From positions 1-5,389 of the forward strand of contig JAFNWZ010000032.1 in assembly GCA_017379255.1 (NCBI GenBank): a stretch of 5,389 nt of DNA, written 5' to 3'. Position numbers and translations under genes: made by a program. The stretch comes from Akkermansia sp. (GTDB lineage: Bacteria; Verrucomicrobiota; Verrucomicrobiia; Verrucomicrobiales; Akkermansiaceae). Each line of letters starts with the position of its first letter. The stretch's first letter is position 1. The notes below the pieces were generated by a model that saw only the letters and a list, made by a program, of their open reading frames with translations, was not told the origin of the DNA and searched no databases. Positions 1-5,389 of this stretch are shown one piece after another.

Positions 1-7
1 GTTAGCG

Positions 8-38
8 CGGGGTGGAGCGACGAAGTCGCGGAACCCCG
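8..38. repeat. Stem-loop with symmetric GGA internal loop
   Basis: Outer stem CGGGGT (8-13) pairs with ACCCCG (33-38). Inner stem GCGAC (17-21) pairs with GTCGC (25-29) around a GAA loop. The two stems are separated by GGA on both sides (14-16 and 30-32), a symmetric internal loop that could form tandem sheared G-A pairs in RNA. No T-rich tract follows on either strand, so it is not a standard intrinsic terminator. It is probably an extragenic palindromic unit. The pairing is certain, the function unknown. Confidence 0.6.
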
Positions 39-51
39 GGTTAAACAATAA

Positions 52-155
52 AACAACCAAAACCCCGAACGCAGTGAGTGGGTGACAGAAAGCTAAGCAT
101 CAACATAAAGCGTCGCATTCTGTCACCCGTTCCACGGGTTCTTGTTATTTTTTTT
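52..155 (+). terminator. Long imperfect inverted repeat with T-tract, possible terminator
   Basis: The core is a perfect 11-bp inverted repeat: GGGTGACAGAA at 80-90 and its complement at 118-128, enclosing a 27-base loop. Pairing continues outward with GAAC (67-70)/GTTC (129-132), AACCC (61-65)/GGGTT (136-140) and AACAA (52-56)/TTGTT (142-146), with a 9-base bulge at 71-79. Eight T's follow at 148-155. On the plus strand this resembles an intrinsic terminator for a gene left of the window. The A-rich left arm could let it act in both directions. The large loop and the bulge make it weaker than a classic terminator, and it may instead be a repeat element. Confidence 0.45.
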
Positions 156-161
156 GAGGTA

Positions 162-198
162 GCAGGCGCTGCGCGTGCTAACGCACGCTTGCACCTGC
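162..198. repeat. Two-step stem-loop
   Basis: GCGTGC (173-178) pairs perfectly with GCACGC (183-188) around the loop TAAC. An outer stem GCAGG (162-166) pairs with CCTGC (194-198), with unpaired CGCTGC and TTGCA between the two stems. No T-tract follows. It is one unit in the row of stem-loops before the ankyrin gene. Confidence 0.5.
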
Positions 199-210
199 CT
201 AACATCTGTC

Positions 211-226
211 GCCCACTACCGTGGGC
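211..226. repeat. Perfect 6-bp stem-loop
   Basis: GCCCAC (211-216) pairs with GTGGGC (221-226) around the four-base loop TACC. It is the last of the four stem-loops and lies about 100 bases before the ankyrin gene start. No T-tract follows on the plus strand, so it probably does not terminate transcription entering the gene. Confidence 0.5.
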
Positions 227-259
227 TATGAATTTCGCTCGCTTTGCTCGCCGATAGAT

Positions 260-320
260 TACAATTTACGAAACTTTGGGACACATGTGGCTTGTCAGGC
301 CTGTATGCATCTGCTAGCAT
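260..320 (+). promoter_or_regulatory. Possible promoter region of the ankyrin gene
   Basis: There are two candidate sigma-70-like signals. TACAAT at 260-265 matches five of six consensus -10 bases but has no good -35 partner; it would give a leader of roughly 55 bases. TTGTCA (292-297) and TAGCAT (315-320) are separated by 17 bases, but would start the RNA at about the ATG, giving a leaderless message that excludes the SD-like AGGAG. Only one, or neither, may be used. Confidence 0.25.
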
Positions 321-325
321 AGGAG
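321..325 (+). promoter_or_regulatory. SD-like AGGAG before the ankyrin gene
   Basis: AGGAG lies only 2 bases before the ATG at 328, closer than the usual 5-9. It still favours this ATG over the in-frame TTG codons at 244 and 292, which have no good SD and would place about 28 or 12 residues in front of an otherwise well-formed signal peptide. Confidence 0.4.
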
Positions 326-327
326 CG

Positions 328-903
328 ATGCTCTGCCGCCTTTCCACCGCCCTGCTTCTGCTGCTGCCGCTCTCATGCCGCAGCGTCAATTCACTGAACA
401 ACGAGTTTCTTGCCGCCGCCGCCAGTGCCGACCAGCAAAGCATGCAGCAACTGCTGCAGGAGGGCGCCTCCCCCAACGCCACGCGCCATGGCGGAGAAAC
501 TGCACTCGGTCTTCTCATCAGCCAATACAAGCGCAGCCACGAGGACCGCCGCAAACGCATTGAAGACACCGCCACGGAGCTGCTTGCCAGCGGGGCCGAT
601 GCCAATGCCCTGCACCATGGTTTCACCCCGCTGCAGATAGCCACCGGGCAAGGCAGTGAAGCGATTGTCTCCCGGCTGCTGACCTACGGCGCTGAGCCGG
701 ATCTGGAAACCCGCGCCGGGTTCGCACCCATCTGGCAGGCCGTGCTTGATAACAACTACCAGATAGGGCGCATCCTTCTGCAAGCAGGCGCGAATCCCAA
801 TGCGCTCAATGAGAAGGGGCAGACTCCGCTGCAATACCTCCGGTCAAAAGGATTCCAGAAAACCAGGCTCATGCTCTACCTCCGCCAGCATGGCGGGCAG
901 TAA
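328..903 (+). CDS. Exported ankyrin-repeat protein, possible lipoprotein
   Basis: A 191-residue protein. Residues 1-17 form an export signal: one arginine near the start, a hydrophobic run of leucines (9-15), then Ser-Cys at 16-17. The cysteine suggests lipid attachment, but position -3 is proline, so the lipobox is not canonical. The rest is about five ankyrin units: an N-cap unit at about 24-53 (LLQEGASPNA), a second at 55-93 with an extended charged insert (about 67-81), then 97-127 (GFTPLQIA, LLTYGAEPD), 130-160 (LLQAGANPNA) and a C-cap unit at 163-191 (GQTPLQYL). Ankyrin stacks bind other proteins; no enzymatic motif is visible. After export it would sit in the periplasm or on a membrane, and its partner is unknown. 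It converges on the adaptor gene with an 8-base gap, and nothing in the sequence links it functionally to the exporter. The fold is secure, the lipoprotein status moderate, the function unassigned. Confidence 0.85.
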   Translation: MLCRLSTALLLLLPLSCRSVNSLNNEFLAAAASADQQSMQQLLQEGASPNATRHGGETALGLLISQYKRSHEDRRKRIEDTATELLASGADANALHHGFTPLQIATGQGSEAIVSRLLTYGAEPDLETRAGFAPIWQAVLDNNYQIGRILLQAGANPNALNEKGQTPLQYLRSKGFQKTRLMLYLRQHGGQ

Positions 904-911
904 AACAAGCC

Positions 912-2297
912 TCAGGGTTCCCGGATGGATTCATCCATCGCCTTGATGAAGGGATGCATAAGATAGGAAATCACCCTTCTCTCACCTACTTTTATTTCTG
1001 CACGCAAACGCATGCCGGCACTCTGCCACAATTCCGGAGCCACTTTATCCAATGCACCAGAAACGGCCAGCCGGGCGCGGAACTGAGGACGCCGGCCCCC
1101 TGTTGCCGCAAGTGAGGAATCAGATTCCTGCTCAAGGTTTGCGTTGGATTCATACGTATCTGCAGATATAAAATTCAACGTACCCTGCAATGTACCATAT
1201 TGCTGGAAGGGGAATGCATCCAATTTCAGCCGGGCCACATCCCCCTTGCGGAGCATGCCTACATCCTTGGGCAGAATATCCACCTCTGCTTCGAGGGGCG
1301 CATCCATGGGAATAAGGGTGATGAAGGCCTCGGCCTCGCGCACGGCTGAGCCCTCCTGGTATGGGGCAATCTCATGCACAACAGCCCGGCACGGGGCTTT
1401 AAGGCTATCCACAGATACCAGATATTCTGACTGCTGAATTCTCTCCTGCAGAACACATATCTGCAGCTCAGCCTCGGCCAGCTCCTCATTTATCTGCTTA
1501 ATCCACTCTGCCCGGAAAGTTTCCAGCTCAGCCCTGGCGGTCTGGCACATCTGCTCATCTTCCACAAGCCGTGCCCGCTGGTTTTCCACCTCGATTTCAT
1601 TTCCCATACGCTGAATGCGTGTATTAAACACATCGACCATGGCCGTCATCCCCTTTTCTGCAAGGTCTGTATACATTTTTTCAATGCGGTTCACGGGTAC
1701 CATCATCTCCTCATACTTATCCAGGGAACGCCCCATGGAGGCAGAGGTCGATAAATAACGGTTCACACTCGTCTCCAGGTAGAGCACGCGCTTGGCATAA
1801 TAATCGCGCCGCGAGGCAAACAGCTCCTGCTGCCGGATACCCGCTGGAGTTGCACTCAGCTCAGCCGGTAAGGCCACCACCTCTGCCCCGGACTTTTCTG
1901 CACTCAGGCGAGCCACCAGGCATCTGTAATAGGCCAGCTGCTCCTTCAAATTACGCAGTTCAGCTTCATTGACCGTGGTATCCAGCTCCACAAGGGTCTG
2001 GTCTTTCTCTACCAGCTGCCCCACACGAACCAATACATTCTTAATCACCGTGCGTTCCAGTGGCTTCATGGTAATGTTCGGGCGCGAGGTCACCAGTTTC
2101 CCCTCTGCCGCAACGACTTTATCTACCTTGGCCACACATGCCCAGCCAACAGCAACCACCAGCATCAGCACAATCACCCAGAGCACACAATGCGCAGGCA
2201 GCGGGCATTTGCGGGTTTCAAGCCAGATGGATTCCGGTTCGCATGCTGCGATATCGGCATCCGTCAATTCCTTCATTTTCTTCTTTTTTCGGCTCAT
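912..2297 (-). CDS. HlyD-family type 1 secretion adaptor (membrane fusion protein)
   Basis: A 461-residue periplasmic adaptor that would link the inner-membrane ABC exporter to a TolC-like outer-membrane channel. In order: a basic cytoplasmic tail rich in lysine at residues 3-9; one membrane helix at about 36-54; the first half of a lipoyl-like domain at about 60-108 (NVLVRVGQLVEKDQTLVELD); a long helical, probably coiled-coil hairpin at about 109-290, rich in Glu, Arg, Leu and Ala; the second lipoyl half at about 293-330 (SLKAPCRAVVHEI, with EGSAVREAE); and a beta-barrel at about 333-445. The end, ISYLMHPFIKAMDESIREP, matches the usual HlyD C-terminus. The length is normal for the HlyD/LapC/PrtE type. 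It starts 5 bases after the transporter stop with a strong SD. Codons 3-5 contain A AAA AAG, a known -1 slippage heptamer. The substrate is unknown, so no specific symbol is given. Confidence 0.93.
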   Translation of the reverse strand: MSRKKKKMKELTDADIAACEPESIWLETRKCPLPAHCVLWVIVLMLVVAVGWACVAKVDKVVAAEGKLVTSRPNITMKPLERTVIKNVLVRVGQLVEKDQTLVELDTTVNEAELRNLKEQLAYYRCLVARLSAEKSGAEVVALPAELSATPAGIRQQELFASRRDYYAKRVLYLETSVNRYLSTSASMGRSLDKYEEMMVPVNRIEKMYTDLAEKGMTAMVDVFNTRIQRMGNEIEVENQRARLVEDEQMCQTARAELETFRAEWIKQINEELAEAELQICVLQERIQQSEYLVSVDSLKAPCRAVVHEIAPYQEGSAVREAEAFITLIPMDAPLEAEVDILPKDVGMLRKGDVARLKLDAFPFQQYGTLQGTLNFISADTYESNANLEQESDSSLAATGGRRPQFRARLAVSGALDKVAPELWQSAGMRLRAEIKVGERRVISYLMHPFIKAMDESIREP

Positions 2298-2302
2298 GGT
2301 AA

Positions 2303-4897
2303 TTAATCCTCCTCTGTTCCCATCTGCTGCTGCCAGAAACTTGCATACAACCCATCCTTGGCCAGCAGCTGCTTGTGGGTGCCGTGTTCCAGAATAGCCC
2401 CCTTCTCCAGCACCACAATATCATCCGCACGGCAGAGAATAGAAAGGCGGTGCGAAATAATAAAGACAGTGCGATTGCGGGCAATCTGCTTCAAATTCTT
2501 CCGTATGAGGGTCTCACTCTCCGGGTCAAGGGCGCTGGTGGCCTCATCGAATATCAGAATACGCGGATTGGGCAGCAACGCGCGGGCAATGGCCAGGCGC
2601 TGCCGCTGGCCGCCTGACAAATTGCTGGCGTTTTCTTCCAACATGGAATCATATCCACGCGGCATATTCTGAATAAACTCCTCAGCACCAGCCACACGGG
2701 CAGCGTAGATGACCTCCTCCATCGTTGCATCCTTCTTGGTGAGTGTAAGGTTCTCACGTATTGTGCCATGGAAGAAGTAATTATCCTGCAGAACCACGCC
2801 GATATGCGAGCGCAAGTGCGCACGGTCAATCTCCCGCAGGTCAATACCGTCGTACTTGATGACGCCCTGCTGCAGGGGATAGAGACCTTGCATCAGCTTT
2901 GTAACCGTCGTTTTGCCGGAACCGCTCCGGCCCACCAGCCCCACCGTGGAGCCAGGCTGGATGCGGTAGGTAAAATCACGAATGGCGGGAGGTGCATCCG
3001 GCAGGTATTGGAAGCGTATATTCTCGAACGAGATTTCACCACGCAGCGGCTGGCGTATACCACCGCCGACCTGCTCATCGCGGGCATTCATCACCACACC
3101 CAGCATGCGGACAGAAAGTGAGGTCTGCTGGTATTCATGCACAAGCCCCACAATGCGCACCAGAGGCCCGGTCACGCGCCCTGCCAGCATGTTGAACGCA
3201 ATCAGCGCACCCACAGAAATCTCTGCATCAAACACAGCCAGAGCACCCACCCAGATGATGCATACCCCCATGAGGCGCTCCAGCCAGTGGCTCAGCGTAC
3301 GCGCCGTCATGGAAATCTTGGCCACATTGAAATAACGCGAAATAGCATACGCAGCGGTATCATTCCACTTGCGCTGCAGCACGGGCTCCAGCGCCAGCGA
3401 TTTTACCGTGCGCACACCATGAATCGTCTCCACCAGCATACCCTGCCGGCGGCCTTCTGCCTGGTACAACTCCTCCAGCCTGCGCTGGAACGGCTTAATC
3501 AGTACCGCAATCACCACCGCCATGAGAAGCGTGAACAGCAGAACGACTGCGGTTAGTTTTGCGCTGTACCAGAACAACACAGGCAGGAATACCACCAGCG
3601 AAATCAGCTCCAGCAGACTGAAAAACAAGCTACCTGAAAGGAACTGGCGGATTTTCTCCGTCTGCTGCATGTGCTTGATCAGCACACCACTGGATATACG
3701 TTCGTAGAAATCAACCGGCAGATTCAGCAATTTGCGGAATGTTTTGGTCGCCAGGCGTATATCAATCCGGTTGGTAGCAAAAATCAACAAGTAATTCTGC
3801 AAAAACTCCAGAACCGCATTGAACACCAGGGCCGCACAAACCGCAATGCCCAGCACCGTCAGCGTGGTGTAGCTCTGGTGCACCAGCACTTTATCCACCA
3901 CCAACTGGAAAAACAACGGAGTCACCAAGCCGATGGCGCTGATGGAAAGTACCGCCAGGGCCACCTCTCCCAGCAAGCGCTTCTGGCGGGCAAACTCCGG
4001 CACAAACCACAGCAGGCCGAAGGGTCTGTTCTCATCCAGCAGGGAGAACACGCGCTTGAACAACACAACCTCCCCGGTGTATCCGGACTCATAGGCCTCA
4101 CGGGTAATCCACTCCATTGCTGGCACCTGCCCCTCTGCATGGGGCGTGGGATCCCACACGCCCAGCAACAGCGGCAAATCCCCGGCCTCGGGGGCATCTG
4201 GAGCAGGCGCTGCTTCCCGCATACCGCAGAGAACCACACCTTTTCCCTCAGGGGTAATGGCAACGCAGGGGAAAATATGCTCGCGTTCCTCCAGCGCAGC
4301 CCACTTCATGCGTCCCTTGCGCGACTTCAGCCCCAGGTCATCCCCCATCTTACAGAGCAGGCTCAGGCTGGGCTCTTCCTCCACGGCATATTCATGCAGC
4401 AGGCGGCGCACATCGGCATCCAGGTTATGGTGGCGGCAGATGCTTACCAGGCAGTACAGCAAGGTATGGCGGCCATCTGCGGCAAAGTTCTGGTTAGCAA
4501 AGTTCCGCAGAAACAACGCGCGGCCGCCCCAGGCTTTCTGCAATGCTTCAACCTTCAGGAATATCACCTTGCCCGACTCGCGGCTCAACGGGTCAAAAAC
4601 AGCATAATGCTCTTCCTCACCAGCAGCGCCGCGGCGGCAGCCCAGGAAAATCACCCAGTTCCCATTCGTCAGCTCCAGCACCACCGGAGAACCAAAATGA
4701 GTTGCCAGTTCATCCACGCTCACATCATCCCGGAGCTCCGGCTTCAGGCGCAACTTCTCCAGCACCTCCTGCACCCGCTCCGCGGAATCCACAGCGGAAC
4801 CGCCCATCAGCGCGTCCACATTCCCGGCATCAGGCACCAATTTCACGAGCTCTTCCAGACACGCGCGTGCCGTCTGCTCTGCCTCGGTCATAGTCAT
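2303..4897 (-). CDS. Type 1 secretion ABC transporter with two degenerate C39-like N-terminal domains
   Basis: An 864-residue fused permease-ATPase that would export a protein or peptide using ATP. The ATPase (about 618-860) is complete: Walker A GRSGSGKT 656-663, Q-loop Gln704, signature LSGGQ 760-764, Walker B with Asp784-Glu785, D-loop SALD 788-791, switch His816. The permease (about 305-600) has about six membrane helices, near 308-338, 344-372, 424-467 (two) and 538-574 (two). Before it lie apparently two C39 peptidase-like domains. The first (about 20-133) keeps the back half of the fold (VVLELTNGNWVIFLG, YAVFDP, WGGRALFL). The second (about 141-282) starts at LLYCLVSICRHHN, aligning with HlyB LYALEILAQYHN, and ends near VWDP and YTGEVVLF. 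By eye, neither has the catalytic Cys (second domain Thr145) or His (Asn80; Lys219/Gly220), so both probably bind substrate without cutting it. Family members such as HlyB have about 710 residues. A second ATG two codons in is an alternative start. Confidence 0.93.
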   Translation of the reverse strand: MTMTEAEQTARACLEELVKLVPDAGNVDALMGGSAVDSAERVQEVLEKLRLKPELRDDVSVDELATHFGSPVVLELTNGNWVIFLGCRRGAAGEEEHYAVFDPLSRESGKVIFLKVEALQKAWGGRALFLRNFANQNFAADGRHTLLYCLVSICRHHNLDADVRRLLHEYAVEEEPSLSLLCKMGDDLGLKSRKGRMKWAALEEREHIFPCVAITPEGKGVVLCGMREAAPAPDAPEAGDLPLLLGVWDPTPHAEGQVPAMEWITREAYESGYTGEVVLFKRVFSLLDENRPFGLLWFVPEFARQKRLLGEVALAVLSISAIGLVTPLFFQLVVDKVLVHQSYTTLTVLGIAVCAALVFNAVLEFLQNYLLIFATNRIDIRLATKTFRKLLNLPVDFYERISSGVLIKHMQQTEKIRQFLSGSLFFSLLELISLVVFLPVLFWYSAKLTAVVLLFTLLMAVVIAVLIKPFQRRLEELYQAEGRRQGMLVETIHGVRTVKSLALEPVLQRKWNDTAAYAISRYFNVAKISMTARTLSHWLERLMGVCIIWVGALAVFDAEISVGALIAFNMLAGRVTGPLVRIVGLVHEYQQTSLSVRMLGVVMNARDEQVGGGIRQPLRGEISFENIRFQYLPDAPPAIRDFTYRIQPGSTVGLVGRSGSGKTTVTKLMQGLYPLQQGVIKYDGIDLREIDRAHLRSHIGVVLQDNYFFHGTIRENLTLTKKDATMEEVIYAARVAGAEEFIQNMPRGYDSMLEENASNLSGGQRQRLAIARALLPNPRILIFDEATSALDPESETLIRKNLKQIARNRTVFIISHRLSILCRADDIVVLEKGAILEHGTHKQLLAKDGLYASFWQQQMGTEED
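2308..2314 (-). promoter_or_regulatory. Strong SD of the adaptor gene
   Basis: GAGGAGG on the minus strand lies 10 bases before the ATG at 2297, inside the last codons of the transporter gene. It supports this start and suggests the adaptor is translated efficiently on the shared message. Confidence 0.75.
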
Positions 4898-4901
4898 ATC
4901 G

Positions 4902-4907
4902 TCTCTC
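4902..4907 (-). promoter_or_regulatory. SD-like GAGAGA before the transporter
   Basis: GAGAGA on the minus strand lies in the 12-base gap after the small gene, 4 bases before the ATG at 4897 and 10 before the second ATG at 4891. The purine-rich site supports initiation here but cannot decide between the two starts, which differ by two residues. Confidence 0.45.
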
Positions 4908-4909
4908 TA

Positions 4910-5188
4910 TCAGGAAAAATTAGGAGAAGCTGCCGCCTTCGGCTGTGTTTTCGCTTCCGGGGCGCGGCTCACCACCCCCTTCTTCTCCAACTCATCCACA
5001 AAGCGCTGCATCACAGAAAACGCCCGCACGAAGGCGGCCGGTGTCATCACCAATTGCTGGTCTACCTCGCGGGGCAGCATTTCGCTTCCGGGCGCAGGGC
5101 TCCCGGTAAGGTGGAATAAATCTAATCTCACCATGCCGCCCGCAAGGGAAACATTTTCCAGACCATCTGCATATATAAACTGCTTCAT
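4910..5188 (-). CDS. Small protein of unknown function, first gene of the secretion operon
   Basis: A 92-residue protein I do not recognise. It has no signal peptide or membrane helix, so it is probably cytoplasmic. Residues 4-28 (FIYADGLENVSLAGG, then VRLDLFHL) look like a beta-hairpin. The middle (about 38-72) reads as a strand followed by a helix: EVDQQLVMTP, AAFVRAFSVMQRFVDELEKKGVV. The last 20 residues are a low-complexity tail rich in Ala, Pro, Lys and Ser. The strand-strand-strand-helix order with a T/S-P before the helix recalls small DUF3467-like proteins, but that is a guess from shape only. It ends 12 bases before the transporter start, so co-transcription and a role in substrate handling or regulation of the exporter are reasonable inferences. 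Its ATG has only an AT-rich leader and no clear SD. An internal Met19 is an alternative start but also lacks an SD. Confidence 0.75.
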   Translation of the reverse strand: MKQFIYADGLENVSLAGGMVRLDLFHLTGSPAPGSEMLPREVDQQLVMTPAAFVRAFSVMQRFVDELEKKGVVSRAPEAKTQPKAAASPNFS

Positions 5189-5269
5189 TTTACTAAAAAC
5201 TTTAACAAATCACTTTCTATTGCTGAAAAGTCTACCAGATATAAGTTTCTCTGCATAGTAGAAAATGTG

Positions 5270-5299
5270 TTATCACCGCTCATCATGTCACACTAACAA
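5270..5299 (-). promoter_or_regulatory. Possible promoter of the secretion operon
   Basis: On the minus strand, TTGTTA (5299-5294) and TGATAA (5275-5270) are separated by 18 bases and sit between the upstream terminator and the first gene of the operon. RNA would start near 5262, leaving an AT-rich leader of roughly 75 bases. Both boxes match sigma-70 consensus only in part. The position is sensible, the exact boxes uncertain. Confidence 0.35.
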
Positions 5300-5300
5300 G

Positions 5301-5350
5301 CAAAAAGAAAAGCCTCCCCGCGCAGGCTTAATCTGCTGCGCGGGGAGGCT
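5301..5350 (-). terminator. Strong intrinsic terminator, minus strand
   Basis: A perfect 15-bp inverted repeat, AGCCTCCCCGCGCAG at 5311-5325 with its complement at 5336-5350, encloses a 10-base loop. On the minus strand the stem is followed directly by TTTCTTTTTG (5310-5301), the U-rich tail of a Rho-independent terminator. It would end a minus-strand gene to the right of the window and insulate the secretion operon, which then needs its own promoter. Confidence 0.88.
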
Positions 5351-5362
5351 GAAATACCAGCA

Positions 5363-5389
5363 TCAGATGCCGGAACCGGCTATCGCATA
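5363..5389 (-). CDS. Possible C-terminal end of an upstream minus-strand gene (partial)
   Basis: On the minus strand from the window edge one frame reads YAIAGSGI and then TGA at 5365-5363, 12 bases before the terminator stem. A minus-strand gene should end about here because the terminator points that way. Eight residues are too few to identify a family. Another frame stays open through the terminator stem and is less likely. Confidence 0.35.
   Translation of the reverse strand, partial: YAIAGSGI

Larger units (their letters stand above)
1..327. other. Hairpin-rich intergenic region
   Basis: No reading frame here has a convincing start and protein-like composition. The open frame that runs through a stop at 49-51 coincides with a perfect stem-loop and is not credible as a gene end. 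The stretch is dominated by inverted repeats (8-38, 52-146, 162-198, 211-226, listed separately), followed by a more AT-rich segment from about 250 that leads into the ankyrin gene. Several stem-loops in a row between genes is typical of repetitive extragenic palindromes, but no second copy lies in this window, so dispersal in the genome cannot be judged here. Confidence 0.6.

Noticed and set aside
1..51. End of a plus-strand gene with a stop at 49-51
   Set aside because: The open frame coincides with a perfect stem-loop, which explains its sequence, and is too short to judge as protein.
1..240. CRISPR array
   Set aside because: The stem-loops differ in sequence and spacing; there are no direct repeats of constant length and no spacers.
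391..834. A 147-codon minus-strand frame across the ankyrin gene
   Set aside because: The plus strand in this region encodes clear ankyrin repeats; the antisense frame shows no recognisable motif.
924..939. GATGGAT/ATCCATC inverted repeat as terminator for the converging genes
   Set aside because: It lies within the adaptor coding end, has only a 2-base gap between arms, and no T-tract follows on either strand.
1969..2397. A 142-codon plus-strand frame across the adaptor-transporter junction
   Set aside because: It is antisense to two well-supported genes and has low-complexity Ser/Thr-rich composition typical of a shadow frame.
3671..5119. A 482-codon open frame on the plus strand
   Set aside because: It runs antisense to the transporter, crosses into the small gene, is rich in Gln, His, Leu and Arg without domain motifs, and has no SD-supported start. 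It is explained by the codon bias of the real gene on the other strand.
5369..5380. GCCGG-AA-CCGGC palindrome as an operator
   Set aside because: It is short, lies inside the probable end of an upstream gene, and sits on the far side of a strong terminator from the operon promoter.

Overview
The window looks like a moderately GC-rich chromosome segment from a Gram-negative bacterium. The main support is an inner-membrane ABC exporter next to a periplasm-spanning HlyD-type adaptor, a pair that only makes sense in a two-membrane cell. The small ankyrin-repeat exported protein and the hairpin-rich intergenic DNA remind me of Verrucomicrobiota such as Akkermansia relatives, but that placement is a weak inference.

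Layout. Bases 1-327 contain no convincing gene. They hold four stem-loops, one of which is a long imperfect inverted repeat ending in eight T's and resembling a terminator. A plus-strand gene (328-903) encodes a 191-residue ankyrin-repeat protein with an export signal. It meets the end of a minus-strand operon tail to tail, with 8 bases between the stop codons. The operon reads right to left: a 92-residue protein of unknown function (5188-4910), an 864-residue type 1 secretion ABC transporter (4897-2303), and a 461-residue HlyD-family adaptor (2297-912). Gaps are 12 and 5 bases, so the three are very probably co-transcribed. The right edge (5189-5389) holds an AT-rich leader with a possible promoter, a strong intrinsic terminator on the minus strand, and perhaps the last 8 codons of another minus-strand gene.

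How the parts work together. The transporter and adaptor are two of the three parts of a type 1 secretion machine. The third, a TolC-like outer-membrane channel, is not in the window, and neither is an obvious secreted substrate. The most unusual point is the transporter's N-terminus. It appears to carry two consecutive degenerate C39 peptidase-like domains, neither with a recognisable catalytic cysteine, where HlyB-type transporters carry one. This explains a protein about 150 residues longer than the family norm. The small first gene is a plausible dedicated accessory or regulator of the exporter.
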